This document shows, piece after piece, positions 33,190 through 45,111 of a DNA stretch of 64,000 nt. The stretch is from Aristolochia californica (taxonomy: Eukaryota; Streptophyta; Magnoliopsida; Piperales; Aristolochiaceae), in assembly GCA_029961685.1 (NCBI GenBank), contig JARWKL010000006.1, positions 10,050,748 through 10,114,747 of the forward strand, in the 5' to 3' direction. The notes beneath the pieces are model-generated. The model saw nothing but the letters and a program-made list of their open reading frames with translations. It did not search any database and was not told where the DNA came from. Position 1 is the stretch's first letter. Every line of letters begins with the position of its first letter. Both the position numbers and the translations under genes were made by a program.

Positions 33190-33223
33190 GAATCTGAATA
33201 CTCCAGATTGAATCTGAATACTC
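33190..33223 (+). repeat. 14-bp direct repeat in the C leader (GAATCTGAATACTC)
   Basis: Copies at 33190-33203 and 33210-33223, 30-65 bases before the PBS, in the presumed R/leader stretch 33131-33253, which otherwise has no recognised feature. Confidence 0.6.
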
Positions 33224-33253
33224 TAGGTTAGAAAGAGTATCCCTCTAGAATAT

Positions 33254-33266
33254 TGGTATCAGAGCC
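33254..33266 (+). promoter_or_regulatory. Primer-binding site for initiator tRNA-Met (C)
   Basis: TGGTATCAGAGCC is complementary to the 3' end of plant initiator tRNA-Met and lies ~43 bases before ORF1, as in badnaviruses and tungroviruses. Confidence 0.85.
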
Positions 33267-33308
33267 CTTAGCATCCTGGATCCCTTTAAAAAGATAGAAT
33301 ATTTAGAC

Positions 33309-33638
33309 TTGAGAATTGTTTCAAAATTTGATTGTAAATACATAGGAACAAATTCTCTTAAGTGTCATTTTAACAGTGAAGAACATAGTCTCCACGGTAG
33401 TAATCCTCATCTGAATAGTATCACAGATTTACTAATCAGTTTAGGAAGTAATCTTCAGGATAAGCTTACTGACCTAGAATTTATTCTAAACAGGTTACAA
33501 GACGAATTAAAAACCTTAAAATGGAAAACAGACAGATTATCTGAAAATTTAGATTATTTAAAAACTAGTAAAGGTTCTCAACAGAATATTGATAAAGAAA
33601 TAGATTTGATAACTCAAAAATTAAAAGCTGTAAAATAG
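33309..33638 (+). CDS. ORF1, ~109-aa coiled-coil protein without an AUG (C)
   Basis: An open frame with no Met codon at all; the first plausible non-AUG starts are TTG 33309 or ATT 33315. It ends at TAG 33636-33638. Residues ~45-100 form a leucine-rich heptad pattern (LGSNLQDKLTDLEFILNRL, then ELKTLKWK), typical of the small ORF I/virion-associated proteins of badna- and tungroviruses. RTBV ORF I is known to start at AUU. The gene lies just after the PBS and 28 bases before the polyprotein ATG. It is intact, in contrast to the rest of C, but short. Confidence 0.65.
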   Translation: MRIVSKFDCKYIGTNSLKCHFNSEEHSLHGSNPHLNSITDLLISLGSNLQDKLTDLEFILNRLQDELKTLKWKTDRLSENLDYLKTSKGSQQNIDKEIDLITQKLKAVK

Positions 33639-33666
33639 ATCAACCTAAGACAAGCCCTAAGAAGAA

Positions 33667-34203
33667 ATGGCAATTTCACGGAGAAGTAACGAAACCATCA
33701 CAGAAATAGGAAATTCTTCTAGAAACCTAAAAATTATAGATAGAATTGTTGGTAGACGAAGTCTAGATCAGAGAGATATAAAATTAGATGAAATAATAAA
33801 TGTAGACCAAGACATTAATCTATTTAGTAACAATCAGTTAAATCTCCTAAACCCAAGACAGGTATACAGAACTGGACCTTTAAATTTTCAGACAAGATTA
33901 TTTAGACATTATAGGGAACTACAAATAAGCTGTGTAGGTCAAGATTTTGTTAATATTAATTTAATTGCAGAACAAGCCTTTAGAGAAATTAAAAAGATTT
34001 ATACATTAATTCATTTAGGACTAATTGTCATAGGAAATAAAGGAATAAAATTACTTAAACCAATAAAATATTCTCCAGATGATTTAGCAGGATTAGACTG
34101 GAACCTGAAGTTCTGAGAAGAAAAAATTATTAGCCCCGAAGAAAGCATAATGTATACAGATACAAAAGGAAATATAAATATTAGATTTAATAGTTATGAA
34201 TAG
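33667..34203 (+). pseudogene. Polyprotein N-terminus with partial movement protein (C)
   Basis: ATG 33667 opens 149 codons to TGA 34114-34116. The same frame then meets TAG at 34201-34203. Residues ~85-130 contain YRTGPLNFQTRLFRH and an IHLGLIVI strand, the start of a 30K-type MP as in badnavirus polyproteins. The region that should hold the rest of MP is missing between about 34100 and 34130, so an internal deletion is likely. The frame is shared with the CP region downstream, so MP and CP were once one polyprotein. Confidence 0.65.
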
Positions 34204-35580
34204 AAAAATATCAAAGAAACTGAATCGATATCTAGTGAGAATTATGACTTAGTTAATATTGAGTCAGACATAGATGAGATAATCTATCCTAAAGAGTTAG
34301 GATTACAATTAGAAGAAAGAGAACTCCTTCATTTAGAAGAAGATTTGATTAAAAAGAAAAGCTTGAAAGAAGAAGAATATTTATACTATGACAGTGAACT
34401 GAATATTAGAAAAGGAATAATGCCTTTAGAACCTAAAGAAGATGATTCCCTCAGCATAAAAGAATATATGGAAGAAGAAAGTTATGTTAATAATCCAGGA
34501 ACGTATTCTACCTATCCCAGACCTCCACCTAGAGAAGTCTTTAATTCTGGCAATATGCCTAGAATCCCATATACAGAACCAGTCCACTTTGACAAAAAGA
34601 TACATCCAAATGGAAAACGAAAAGAAACAGAAAGACCCATTTCTTTTCAAGATAAGGGCAAAGGAAAGATTCTTAATCTTTCCGCCCATGATCCTCAAGA
34701 ATGGACAACTGTCTTAGATTTGTGGAAAAACCAAATAGTTTCAGACTATATCCATAACTTTTCTTCACAAGACGTAGAAGAAATGTATCGATATTTAGAA
34801 ACTATTTTAGGAGAAAGCGTTAAAGCCCTTTGGGAAAGCTATAAAAGATATAATCCAGAAGAATTTGGAAAATTAATGAGTTTAGGATCAAACCCTTATA
34901 ATTTTGTTAATAATGTTTTCCAGCTAGTAACAGGAGACGACCCTAATCTAGGATCTATTACATTACAAAAAGATGCTGTCATATATTTAGAACAACTTAG
35001 CTTACATAATTACAAGTATGTTAAAAAAATTTTACAAGATTATTTTTACTATACTTGTATTTCAGGAAATGCTTTTAATAAAGATTTAGGAATAAAACTA
35101 TTTAGAAAATTACCAGGAGCTCTAGAAAAATAAATATATGAGAAATGGCAGAATATAGAAAATATTAACCCCACTTCTGTCTATTCCATAGGACAACGAA
35201 CAAAATTTATTATGACTATTTTACAAGAAAAATGCACAGATATCCAGATCCAGTGACAACTCAAAGGAGATGACTTCGGTTTCTGTAAACAGATATATAC
35301 TACCCAAGCTTACGGATTAAAAGATTCTAGACAAAAACCCAGACGAACAAAAAGAATTGTCAAAAAGGGATATTTTATTAGAAGATCTAAAAGTAGAAAA
35401 CCCTATCTCAATAAAGATAGACATGTTAGGCGATTTAACCCTAAAAGAATTTATAAGAATAAACTTTCATGTTATATTTGTGGACAGACAGAACATTTAG
35501 CTAATACTTGTCCAAAAAGACAAAATATTAATTCTAGAAGATCAACTCTCGTAGAAAATGTACAACAAGACCTTATTGAG
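34204..35580 (+). pseudogene. Capsid protein region with CCHC zinc finger (C)
   Basis: The same frame continues; the longest open part is 34345-35133. An acidic N-terminal stretch is followed by a Pro/basic segment, then the CP core (WTTVLDLWKNQIVSDYIHNF to a YYTCISGNAFNKDLG segment). Stops are at 35131 (TAA) and 35254 (TGA). A basic Lys/Arg-rich stretch leads to the CCHC knuckle C-x2-C-x4-H-x4-C at 35470-35511. CP forms the virion shell, and the knuckle binds pregenomic RNA. The core resembles badnavirus CP in layout. Confidence 0.8.
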
Positions 35581-36587
35581 ATAGATGAGTATATGTCAGA
35601 TACAGAATCTATCTATAGCATAGTCAACATTCCCAATGTTTCTTACGAGAATTTTGATTCTGAAGATGATCTTATTTTAGATTTAGATCTAGATGAAAAC
35701 ATAGATCTAATGGATATAACCTTAGATTGCACACATTCTTGGTTATGGTTTACCGGATTAGATAGTAACCCATGTTTCAGATGTAAATGGTATCCAAGTA
35801 AGAAACAGCGAGCCAAATGCTCACTATGCTTCCTAGAAGCCTGTCTTCCTTGTCTCAAACAGTTAGGCACCGCTCCAGTAGATCAACCTCAACCTAATAA
35901 GATTTATAATACCAAATTAGAAATTATGGCTCGAAAAATAGATAACTGTGAAGCAGAAATCTCTATTCTTAAACATCGGCTTGATACTATTGAGAAAGAT
36001 ACATATGATGGTATTACAGTCGGCTTAGATGAACCAGAGACTTCATTAGTCTACAATCAAGATAAATCCTTTTTCCAGTATTTTAGTAAGAACCAAAATT
36101 ATTTTTCCCGACAAACAATCCATCAATCTCGATGCTTTAGTAGACTCGGGCTGTACCAAATGTATTATTCACAGCCGTTTAGTTCCTTCTAGATATCTCA
36201 AGAAGACCCAGAAACAGGTTCTTAGCCAACAAGTAGATGGTTCTTATAATCCTTATACCACCTATTTTGATGAAGGCAAAATTCAATTTTTTACTAATTG
36301 TTCATCTTTTTCCAGCTCCTATCCTTTACCCCTCACCTGGGTCCGCGATCTCTACCTTAAAGTAGATTTTATTCTTGGCTTAAATTTTATCCTTCACAAT
36401 AATGGCTCATTAACTATCAGTCGTGACTATCTTCACTTTAGTAAGAATTCTAGTACCATCCCTGTCCACACCACCTATTCACCCACCCTCTCCATCTCAG
36501 CGGAGCGTGGTGGCCCTACTGCTACACCCAAAGACAAAGACAATCCTTGTCAATGTACAATTTCAGGTAGTTGTAAGACAAACACCC
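35581..36587 (+). pseudogene. Second Cys cluster and aspartic protease (C)
   Basis: In frame with CP, codons at 35773-35853 spell C-x2-C-x11-C-x2-C-x4-C-x2-C, the Cys-rich signature of badna/tungrovirus polyproteins. A coiled-coil segment (~35925-36000) follows. A frameshift near 36100 moves the protease to another frame: DSGCT at 36143 is the catalytic loop, and an ILGLNF segment near 36370 corresponds to the conserved second half. The region then breaks at ~36587, where the RT N-terminus should begin. Confidence 0.8.
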
Positions 36588-37553
36588 TGAGGGCATTTTG
36601 AATGGCTAGTAATGCCATTCGGCCTCAAAAATGCTCCAGCTGTTTTCCAAAGAAAGATGGATAATATATTTAAGAAATATTATAATTTTGTTCTAGTTTA
36701 CATAGATGATATTTTAGTATTCAGTAAAACCATAGAAGATCATATTGGACATTTGCAACTAGTCTTAGCAACTTTCATGTAGGAAGGTCTTATTATTAGT
36801 AAATCAAAAATAGAATTGTTTAAAGAATATATAAATTTTTTAGGAGTTAATATAGGTCAAGGACAGATTGAATTACAAGACCACATATCTAAGAAAATTC
36901 TAGAAATGCCTGACGATTTTTCGGATACAAAATAGTTACAAAGATTTTTAGGATTGGTCATTTATGCTAGACCCTTTCTCAAAGACATAGGGAAAATAAT
37001 AGGACCTTTGTATGGAAAAACTGCCCCTACTGGACAAAAGTTTTTTAATCAAGAAGATAAAAATTTAGTCAAACAAGTAAAAGAAAAAGTTAAAACTTTA
37101 TCTAAATTACAAATGCCTTTAGACTCAGCTTATATTATTATTGAGACAGATGGTAGTAACCTTGGATGGGGAGGAGTTTTAATTGCCAAACCTCATCAAT
37201 CTAGTACAAAAAATGAAGAAAGAATTTGCAGTTATGCTAGTGGTAAATTTAAAGAAAAAGGCAATATGAGTAGCATAGATACAGAGATTTTGGCAGTAAT
37301 ATATTCTTTAGAAGCCTTTAGGTTGTTCATTATCAATAAAAAGGAATTTCCTCTAAGAACTGACTGCGAAGCCATAGTAAAATATTTTCAACGCAGCAAA
37401 GAAAATAAAATAAGCCGTAGAAGATGGCTAAACTTAGTAGATATTATTACAGGCAATGGCTATACTATAGTTTTTGAACATGTTAAAGGAAAAAATAATC
37501 ATCTTGCTGATACTCATAGTCAGAGAATTTTTGATTCTCAATTTATTTCTTGA
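36588..37553 (+). pseudogene. RT (C-terminal half) and RNase H (C)
   Basis: The segment starts at [16 protein letters not shown] (36591), so the RT fingers and the first catalytic Asp motif are deleted. YIDD is at 36699-36710. In-frame TAGs lie at 36780 and 36933. From 36954 the frame is open: connection domain, then RNase H with IETDGSNLGWGG (~37140), the acidic TEILAVIYSLEAF segment, LRTDCEA, and the terminal KGKNNHLAD segment. The end is the double stop TGA TAG (37551-37556), immediately followed by the next ATG in the same frame. Confidence 0.88.
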
Positions 37554-37556
37554 TAG

Positions 37557-38582
37557 ATGGATTTTCCCGATCGTACTTCTAGACCTTCTTCCTCAAGATT
37601 TAATAATTATGGTCAAGAATTTCTCTGTTTTGGTAACCACAAGTTAGTAGTCTTTCCTAAGTCTAATATCACTTTTAAGACCTTACCTAGTGTATCAGTT
37701 ACTAAAGAAGAACAGTGTTTGTTAGATAACCTATGGCTTTCTTATCAGTGTGTCCCTAAAGACCAGAAGTATTTTGTAGCCAGTTTAAATGGTCTTTCAG
37801 AATACTTTACCCAGAAAAAGAAAAGTTTTAATTTTTATGTTGTCTTCCAAGGTCGTACACCAAGAGTCTTTCATTCCTGGATAGAAGTCGTAGAAAGTAT
37901 TCAAGGTTTTCAAAGACCTGTTTATAAAGGATTTAACAACCTTCAAGAAGCTTTAGAAGTCACTAAACTTACTATAGGTACCAATTGCTATATTGCCCCT
38001 TCTTTGAGACATATGAGAGAAGATCAAGTTTCTTATGGATTAGCAAAAGACAACAAAAGAATCATTTTTTGTGACAATTGTGACACATTAGCAAAGACTA
38101 TACAGAGACTGAATGAAAAAAGAAGACTATTGGAAGAAAAGAACGACTTCTAGAAAAAAAATATAAAGACTCTTGAAGAAGAAAACAGGATTTGGAAGGC
38201 CAAGGCAACAGGTACTTTCAGTACCCAGACCCCTACTAGTGAAGGGTTTTCACTAGCTAGTCCGGCTCAAACGGCGGCCGGTAAAGAGATATCAAGTCCG
38301 TTGATGGCTGGGCATTTGCCAAAAATGCCAATAGAACAGCACAAAGACACGAACAGAGAACAGAATCCAGAAATAGAAGAAGACAAAATCAGAAAGATGA
38401 TGGACGAATATTTTAGAGAATATTTAAAAGATCAAGGTTATGAAAAGAGAGACTCTGAGACATCTAGCAAAACTGGGTCCACGGGAACCCAAACTTTACA
38501 GTGTTATTCACAAGAAGAGGATGATGACTTTGAATATGACTCTGAAGCCATCAATAATCTAATAACACGTGATGGCAAATAA
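37557..38582 (+). pseudogene. Transactivator/viroplasmin-like ORF (C), one internal stop
   Basis: ATG 37557 to TAA 38580-38582, 342 codons with one TAG at 38151-38153 (CAG in C'). Residues ~85-140 resemble the viroplasmin fold shared by caulimovirus P6 and the N-terminus of RNase HI: FYVVFQGRTPRVFHSW, then the YKGFNNLQEAL helix. A CDNC motif and a long coiled coil (residues ~165-215) follow, then a Thr/Ser/Pro linker and an acidic C-terminus. P6 proteins build inclusion bodies and allow reinitiation on polycistronic RNA. Badnaviruses have no such gene, so its place here is notable. Confidence 0.8.
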
Positions 38583-38683
38583 ACTTTACTATAGAAAAGA
38601 GATTGGATAGAAAAGATGGCAAATAAGATTGTACTATAGAAATGAGAAAGGATATAAAGATTAAAAATAAATAAAAATAAAGG

Positions 38684-39080
38684 GGGAAATATTTTTTATT
38701 TTACTTTCTATATTTCATCTTTGCTTTCTATATTTCTTTTTTCTTTCTATATTTCCACTTTCTTTCTATATTTTATTTTACTTTCTATCTTTCATCTTTA
38801 TTTCTATATTTCATCTTTCTTTCTATATTTCTTGTTTCTTTCTATATTTCATCTTTCTTTATACATTTCATTTTACTTTCTATATTTCGTTTTACTTTCT
38901 ATATTTCATCTTTCTTTCTATATTTCATTTTACTTTCTATATTTCAACTTCATTTCAAAGATTAATTTCTCTTTCTTTATTTCATATTTCTTTCTAAATT
39001 TCATTTTACTTCCTATATATCATCTTTCTTTCTATATTTCATTTTATTTTTTATATTTCACCTTTCTTTCTGCATTTCAT
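38684..39080 (+). repeat. Minisatellite tract, pyrimidine strand
   Basis: About 400 bp of ATTTCATTTTACTTTCTAT and ATTTCATCTTTCTTTCTAT units, the reverse complement of the 19-mer arrays. It is nearly repeated at 43850-44240. No gene is seen. Confidence 0.88.
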
Positions 39081-41230
39081 TTTTCTTGAAGAAACAAGGA
39101 AGAAAAAAATAAATATAGAAAGATAGAAACAAGAATAAAAGAAAAAAAAAAAAGAGAAAAAAATAAAAAAAATGAAAAAAGAAAGAAAGAAGGAAAGAAG
39201 AAGAAGGAATTAAGAATAGATAAAGAAGAAGAAAGAAATGAGAAGAAAGTAAAAATGAAACAAGAAAGAGAGAAGAAAAGAAGAAAGAAGAATGAATGAA
39301 TGAAAGAAGAAGGAAAAAAGACAATTGGATAATGAAGGGAGAAAAGGGGGAAAATGAAAAAACAAATCAATAGGAGGGCAGAAAATAGAGGAAAAGGAAA
39401 GAAAGGGATAAATGAAAAACGAGAGTAGAAAGAAATGAGGAAATAATTAAAAAAGAACAATAGGAGGAGAAAATATAATAAGAAAGAATACGAGAAAGGA
39501 AAATTTAAAAACAAAAGTGAAGAAAAAAAGAAAATGTTAAAGGGAAAATATGAAACAAATACATGGAAAAAAATAAGGAATGCTAAATATGAAAAAAGAG
39601 GAGAATGAAAAAGAGAGAAAAAGAAAAGGATAAAAGGAGGAGAAAGAAAACGAAAAAATAAACATAGGAGGAGAAGGAAAATGAAAATTAAGGAAAAAGG
39701 AAAAAAAGAGAAAAGAGGAAAAGAGGAAAAAGAAAAGAAGGAGAAGAAGGGAGAAAAGGGAACTAAGATAAAAAGAAAGAGAAAAAGAAGAAACAAACAA
39801 ACATTGAAAATTAAAGAAATAAATAAAAAATGAGAAATAAAGAAAGAAGAAATAAAAAAGAAAGAGAAAAAATAAACAAGAAAGAATACATAAATAAATA
39901 AGACACATTGAAAAAAAAAATAACGAAGAAAAGAAGAAACAAACAAACAAACAAGTCAAAAGAAAGAATAAAAAAGTAAAAAATTAAAAAATGAAACTTA
40001 TACGAAGAACGAAGACAAAAAGAAAGAAAAAATGAAAAAAATGAAAAAAGAAAAACTAAAGAATCTAGAAAGAAAGAAAGAAAAAACAAAAGAAAGACAA
40101 AATATAGAAAGTAAGTAAGATAAAAAGAAGAAAGATAGATAGATAGAAGAAGGACCAAAAAAAAAAAAGAAACAAAAAAACAAGAAACAAGATAGAAAGA
40201 AAGATGAAATTAAACAAGAAAGAGACAAGAAAAGAGGAAGAAAGAAACAAAGAAGACAAAAAGAAAGAAAGAAGAATGAAAGAAAGAAAAAAATAAAAGA
40301 AAGTGAAAGAAGAGAAAATAAAGAATCAAGAAAGAATGAAGCAAGAAAGAGTAAAGAAAGATTAAAGAAACAAAGAAAGAAATAGGATTAAAAAAGATGA
40401 AGAAACAAACAAACAAACAAAAGAAAGACAAAAGATAGAAACAAAGAAGATGAAAGAAAGAAAGACAAAAGAAAAAAATGAAAGAAGAGAAAAGAAAGAA
40501 TCAATAAGGAAAGAAAAAAGAAAGATTAAAGAAAGAAAGAAAGAAAGAAAGAATGAATGATTAAAAAGAAAAGGAAAAATAAAAATAAGAAATAAAGAAA
40601 ACAAAAAAATAAAGATGGGAAGAAGAAAGATTGATAGATAGAAAGAATAAGAAAGAAAGAAAGAAACAAACAAAAACGCAAGAAACAAGATAGAAATAAA
40701 GATTAAAATAAAAAAGAAAGACAGAAGAAGAGAGGAAGAAAGAAATAAAGAAAGAAGAACAAAGAAAGAAATAAAGAAAGAACAAAGAAAGAAATTGGAA
40801 AGATTGAAAGAAAGCTGAAGAAATTAAGAAAGAAATCGGGAAAAATGAACGAAAGAAACATAAACAATAAAATAAATAAAAAAAGAACAAATGAGAGAAT
40901 GAAGAAATACAGAGAAAAGAATAAATAAAGAAATAAGGCACATTGAAAGAAATAAGAAAGAAGAAAAGAAGAAGAAAGAAATAATCAAGATAGAAATAAA
41001 CAAACAAGAAATAAAGAAGAAAACATCAGAATGAAAGAAGAAACAAACAAACCAACAAACAAGAAAGAAAGAAGGAAAGAAGAAATAAGAAACAGGGAAG
41101 AAGAAAGTACGAAATAAGAGAGAAAAAAGGAAATAAGACATAAAAATTGAAAGAAAGGAGAAATAAAGATAGAAAGAAGAAAGAAAGAAAGAAAGAAAGA
41201 AAAAAGAAATAAAGAAAGAAAGAAGACATA

Positions 41231-41262
<32 letters not shown>

Positions 41263-43444
41263 AAAAAGAAATAAAGAAAGAAAGAAGACATAAAGAAAGA
41301 AAGAAAGAAAGAAAGAAGAAATTAGAAAGGAAAAAAGAAAGACAATGATAATGAAAGAAATATGAAGGAAAGAAATAGAAATAATGAAATAATGAAACAA
41401 GAAAGAAAGAAAGAAAGAATGAATGAATGAAGAAAGAAAAAAACAAGAAAGTACAAATAAAAAGGCACATAGAAATAAATAATTAATATGGAAAGACGAA
41501 GAAAGAAAGAATCACAGTAGAAACAAACAAACAAAAAACAACAAGTCAGAAAGAAAGAATAAGAAATAAAAAAATAAAGAAATAAAAAATAAAATAGAAA
41601 GAAAGAATGAAATAAAGGAGGCAAAAAAAGAAAAAGAATGAAAGAAAGAAAGAAAAAATAGAAAAAAGAAAGAATCAAGACAAAAAATACAAGAAGAAAA
41701 ACAAGAAACAATGAAACAAAGATGAAGAAAGAAAGAAACATAAGAAAGATATAAGGCAAGAAACAAGAAAGGAAGAATGATGAAAGAAAGAAAAACGATA
41801 GAAGAAAGTAAAAAGTAAGAAATATAGAAACAAAGAAACAAAGAAACATAGAAAGAAGAAAGAAAGAAACTAGAAAGAAAGAATAAAAGAAAGAAATAAG
41901 GAAAGAAATAAGAAAGAAATAAGCAAGAATCAAGAAATAAAGAGAAAATAAGGAAAGAAGAAAAAAAAATGAAGTAAGAAAGAATGAAAAAAATGAAAGA
42001 ATCAAGAAAGAAAGAAGCAAAAAATAAAGAAGCAGGAAAGAAAGAAAGAAGCAAGAAAGAAACATGAAAGAAAGAAATAAATATGAAAAAAATAAAAAAT
42101 AAGAAAAATATAAAGCAAGAAGCAGGAAAGAAAGATAGAAGCAAGAAAGAAACATGAAAGAAAGAAATAAATATGAAAACAAGAAAGAAAGAATTAGGAA
42201 AGAAAAAAACAAACAAGTTAGAAAGAAAGAGTAAGAAAGAAAGAAATAAAAAAAATAAAGAAAGAAAAATAAAAAAGAAAGAAAGAAAGAAGACGAAAAA
42301 TAAAGAAACAAGATGAAAAGAAAGAAAGACGAAATAGAGAGAAAAAAAAAAGAATGGAAGAAGAAACAACAAAATAAAGAACAAGAAAAAATACATAAAT
42401 AATCAAAGAAAAAAGAGAGAAACAAGAAAGATAAGAAAGACAAAGGAAAGAAAGAAACTAGAAAGAAGGAATAAAATAAACAAATAAAGACATGAGAAAG
42501 AAAGAAAGAAAGAATAAAAGTAATAAATAAAGAAAGAAGAAAGACAGGTGCAAGAAAGAAAGAAACAACTATGATAAGAAAGAAAGAGGACGAAAAGAAA
42601 GAAGTCCAAAAGAAAGAAAGAAGAAAGAAAGATGAAATATATTTGTTGTTTCATTCTTTATTTTTTCTTTTATATATTCTCTTCTTTGTTTAATTATGAA
42701 AGAAAGAAAGAAAGTCGAAACAAAGAAAGAACAAGAAACAAAGAAAAATAAATAAACAAATAAAAAAGTAAAAAACTAAACAGAACGAAAGAAAAAATAA
42801 GAAACAACAAAAAATAAATAAACAAAGAAAGAAAAAAGAAACAAGAAAGATAAGAAAGAAAGAAGAACAAAATAAGAAATAAAGAAAGAAACTAGAAAGA
42901 ACGAATAAAAGAATTTAATAAAGAAAGAAGAAAGACAAAATAAAAAAAGAAAGAAACAAGAAAGATAAGAAAGAAAGAAAAAAGGAAGGAATGAAAAAGA
43001 AAGAAAGAAAGAAAGAAGAACGAAAAAGACAGAAAGAAAGAAAGACAAAATAATGTAAAGAAAGAAGAAAAAGGAATGTAAGAAGAAGGAAAATTGAATA
43101 AAAAAGAAAGATAGAAAGAAGAAGGAATAAAGAATGAAATTAGAAAGGAAGAAAGAAACATGAAAGAGAAAACAAAAAAAAATGCAAGAAAGATATAAGA
43201 AAGAAAGAAAAATGAAAGAAAAATTAAAGAAAGGCACATAAAAAGAAAGAAAAAATGAGAAAATAAAAACAAAGAAAGAATCACGATAGAATCAAACAAA
43301 CAAATAAGTTAGAAATAAAGAAAAAAGAAAGGAAGAAAGATCTAAAGAAGACAAAAAGAAAAGAAAGAAATAAAAAAATAAAAAAATGAAAGAAGAAAAA
43401 AAGAAAGAAAGAAAGAAATAAAGAAAGAAGAAAGAATCAATTAA
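39081..43444 (+). repeat. 4.3-kb GAAA purine tract, including copy 2 of the 2.4-kb segmental duplication
   Basis: 39085-39540 resembles 44250-44750. 39540-39790 is inverted at ~54000-54256. 40020-40400 resembles 29230-29600 and the units at 30233 and 31306. 40545-42900 matches 16441-18875. It includes the hinge at 42630-42710. No gene is seen; all long ORFs are low-complexity. Confidence 0.85.
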
Positions 43445-44245
43445 GAGAGAAGAATAAATATTTCATTTTACTTTCTATTTTTTTCCTTTCTTTCTAAATT
43501 TTCATCTTTCTTTCTATAATTCATATTTTTTCTATATTTCATTTTACTTTCTATTTTTCAACTGTCTTTATATATTCATTTTACTTTCTATATTTCTTCT
43601 TTCTTTCTTTATTTCATTTTACTTTCTATACTTCTTTTTTCTTTTTTTTTCTTTTTTTTGCACTTAATTTTACTTTCTATATTTCATCTTTCTTTCTATA
43701 TTTCAGTTTACCTTCTATATTTCATCTGATTTTCAATATTTCATCTGCCTTTCTGTATTTCATCATTCCTTCTATAATTCTTCTTTCTTTCTTTTTTTTT
43801 TATCTTTCTTTCTATATTTCATCTCTTTTTCTATATTTTATTTTACTTTCTATATTTCATCTTTGCTTTCTATATTTCTTTTTTCTTTCTATATTTCAAC
43901 TTTCTTTCTATATTTTATTGTACTTTCTATCTTTCATCTTTCTTTCTATATTTCTTGTTTCTTTCTATATTTCATTTTACTTTCTATATTTCATCTTTCT
44001 TTCTACATTTCATTTTACTTTCTATATTTTTGTTTTCTTTCTATATTTCGTTTTACTTTCTATATTTCATCTTTATTTCTATATTTCATTTTACTTTCTA
44101 TATTTCAACTTCATTTCAAAGATTAATTTCTCCTTCTTTATTTCATATTTCTTTCTAAATTTCATTTTACTTCCTATATATCATCTTTCTTTCTATATTT
44201 CATTTTACTTTCTATATTTCACCTTTCTTTCTGCATTTCATTTTT
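43445..44245 (+). repeat. Pyrimidine-strand minisatellite tract
   Basis: About 800 bp of degenerate 19-mers on the pyrimidine strand. The second half (43850-44240) is a close copy of 38700-39080 including shared irregularities such as TTCAACTTCATTTCAAAGAT. No gene is seen. Confidence 0.86.
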
Positions 44246-44752
44246 CTTGAAGAAACAAGAAAGAAAAAAATAAATATAGAAAGATAGAAACAACAATAAA
44301 ATAAACAATAAAAAAGAGAAGAAAAAAAATAAAAAAATAAAAGAAAGAAAGAAGGAAAGAAGAAGAAATACTTAAGAATAGATAAAGAAGAAGAAAGAAA
44401 TGAGAAGAAAGTAAAAATGAAACTAGAAAGAGAGAGAAGAAAAAAAGAAAGAAGAATGAATGAATGAAAGAAGAAGGAAAAAAGACAATTGGATAATGAA
44501 GGGAGAAAAGGGGGAAAATGAAAAAACAAATCAATAGGAGGGAAGAAAAAAGAGGAAAAGGAAAGAAAGGGATAAATGAAAAAAAAGAGAGTAGAAAAAA
44601 AGATATTGAAGGGAAATTGAGGGGAAATGAGGAAATAATTAAAAAAGAACAATAGGAGGAGAAAATATAATAAGAAAGAATACGAGAAAGGAAAATTTAA
44701 AAACAAAATTGAAGAAAAAAAGAAAATGTTAAAGGGAAAATATGAAACAAAT
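44246..44752 (+). repeat. GAAA purine tract preceding element D
   Basis: About 500 bp matching 39085-39545, ending AAGGGAAAATATGAAACAAAT before viral leader sequence at 44753. No gene is seen. Confidence 0.84.
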
Positions 44753-44772
44753 ACTTTGCAATGTTATAATGA

Positions 44773-44926
44773 TTTTACTATTCATCATCATTCTTGTTAA
44801 GATATGGGATGTCACCCAAGTCGTGTTGAGTCAAGGCCGTGTAGCCGGGGATAGGTGTTGAAGGCCGCTATACTCATTAGACGTTCACAGACGTGTATCT
44901 GCTCAAGAAGATGATGAATAGTAAAT
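44773..44926 (+). other. Leader hairpin of lineage B (left arm copy)
   Basis: Bases 44773-44795 (TTTTACTATTCATCATCATT core) pair with 44904-44926 with about one mismatch, closing a ~108-nt loop. The same hairpin lies in the right arm (~46190-46345) and in E. It precedes the MP start and may serve ribosome shunting or packaging. Confidence 0.65.
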
Positions 44927-45111
44927 TAATTATGATATTATGAACAATAGTTTACTTCGTTCATGATTACCATATAATCTGTTTATAATATGCTTACTTC
45001 ATACTAGGATAGTCCTCCTTCTGGTTCTCTTTTATCAATCTTAGATGTAGTGTAATTTTAGTTTACTTTACTTCTTGTTTAGTTGTGTTTTACTTTTTAA
45101 TTTGTTAAAAC

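Larger units (their letters stand above)
33131..38683 (+). mobile_element. Endogenous pararetrovirus C (badnavirus/tungrovirus-like with a viroplasmin ORF)
   Basis: Order: leader, PBS, AUG-less ORF1, MP-CP-zinc finger-second Cys cluster-protease-RT-RNase H, then the transactivator ORF. It is truncated in the intergenic region at ~38683, where pyrimidine minisatellite starts. A second Cys cluster of badnavirus pattern and an ORF1 without AUG are tungro/badnavirus traits, while the last ORF is a caulimovirus trait. The RT N-terminal half and part of MP are deleted. Confidence 0.87.

Noticed and set aside
34426..34717. Minus-strand and alternative-frame ORFs over the C capsid region
   Set aside because: They overlap the conserved CP frame and show no motif.
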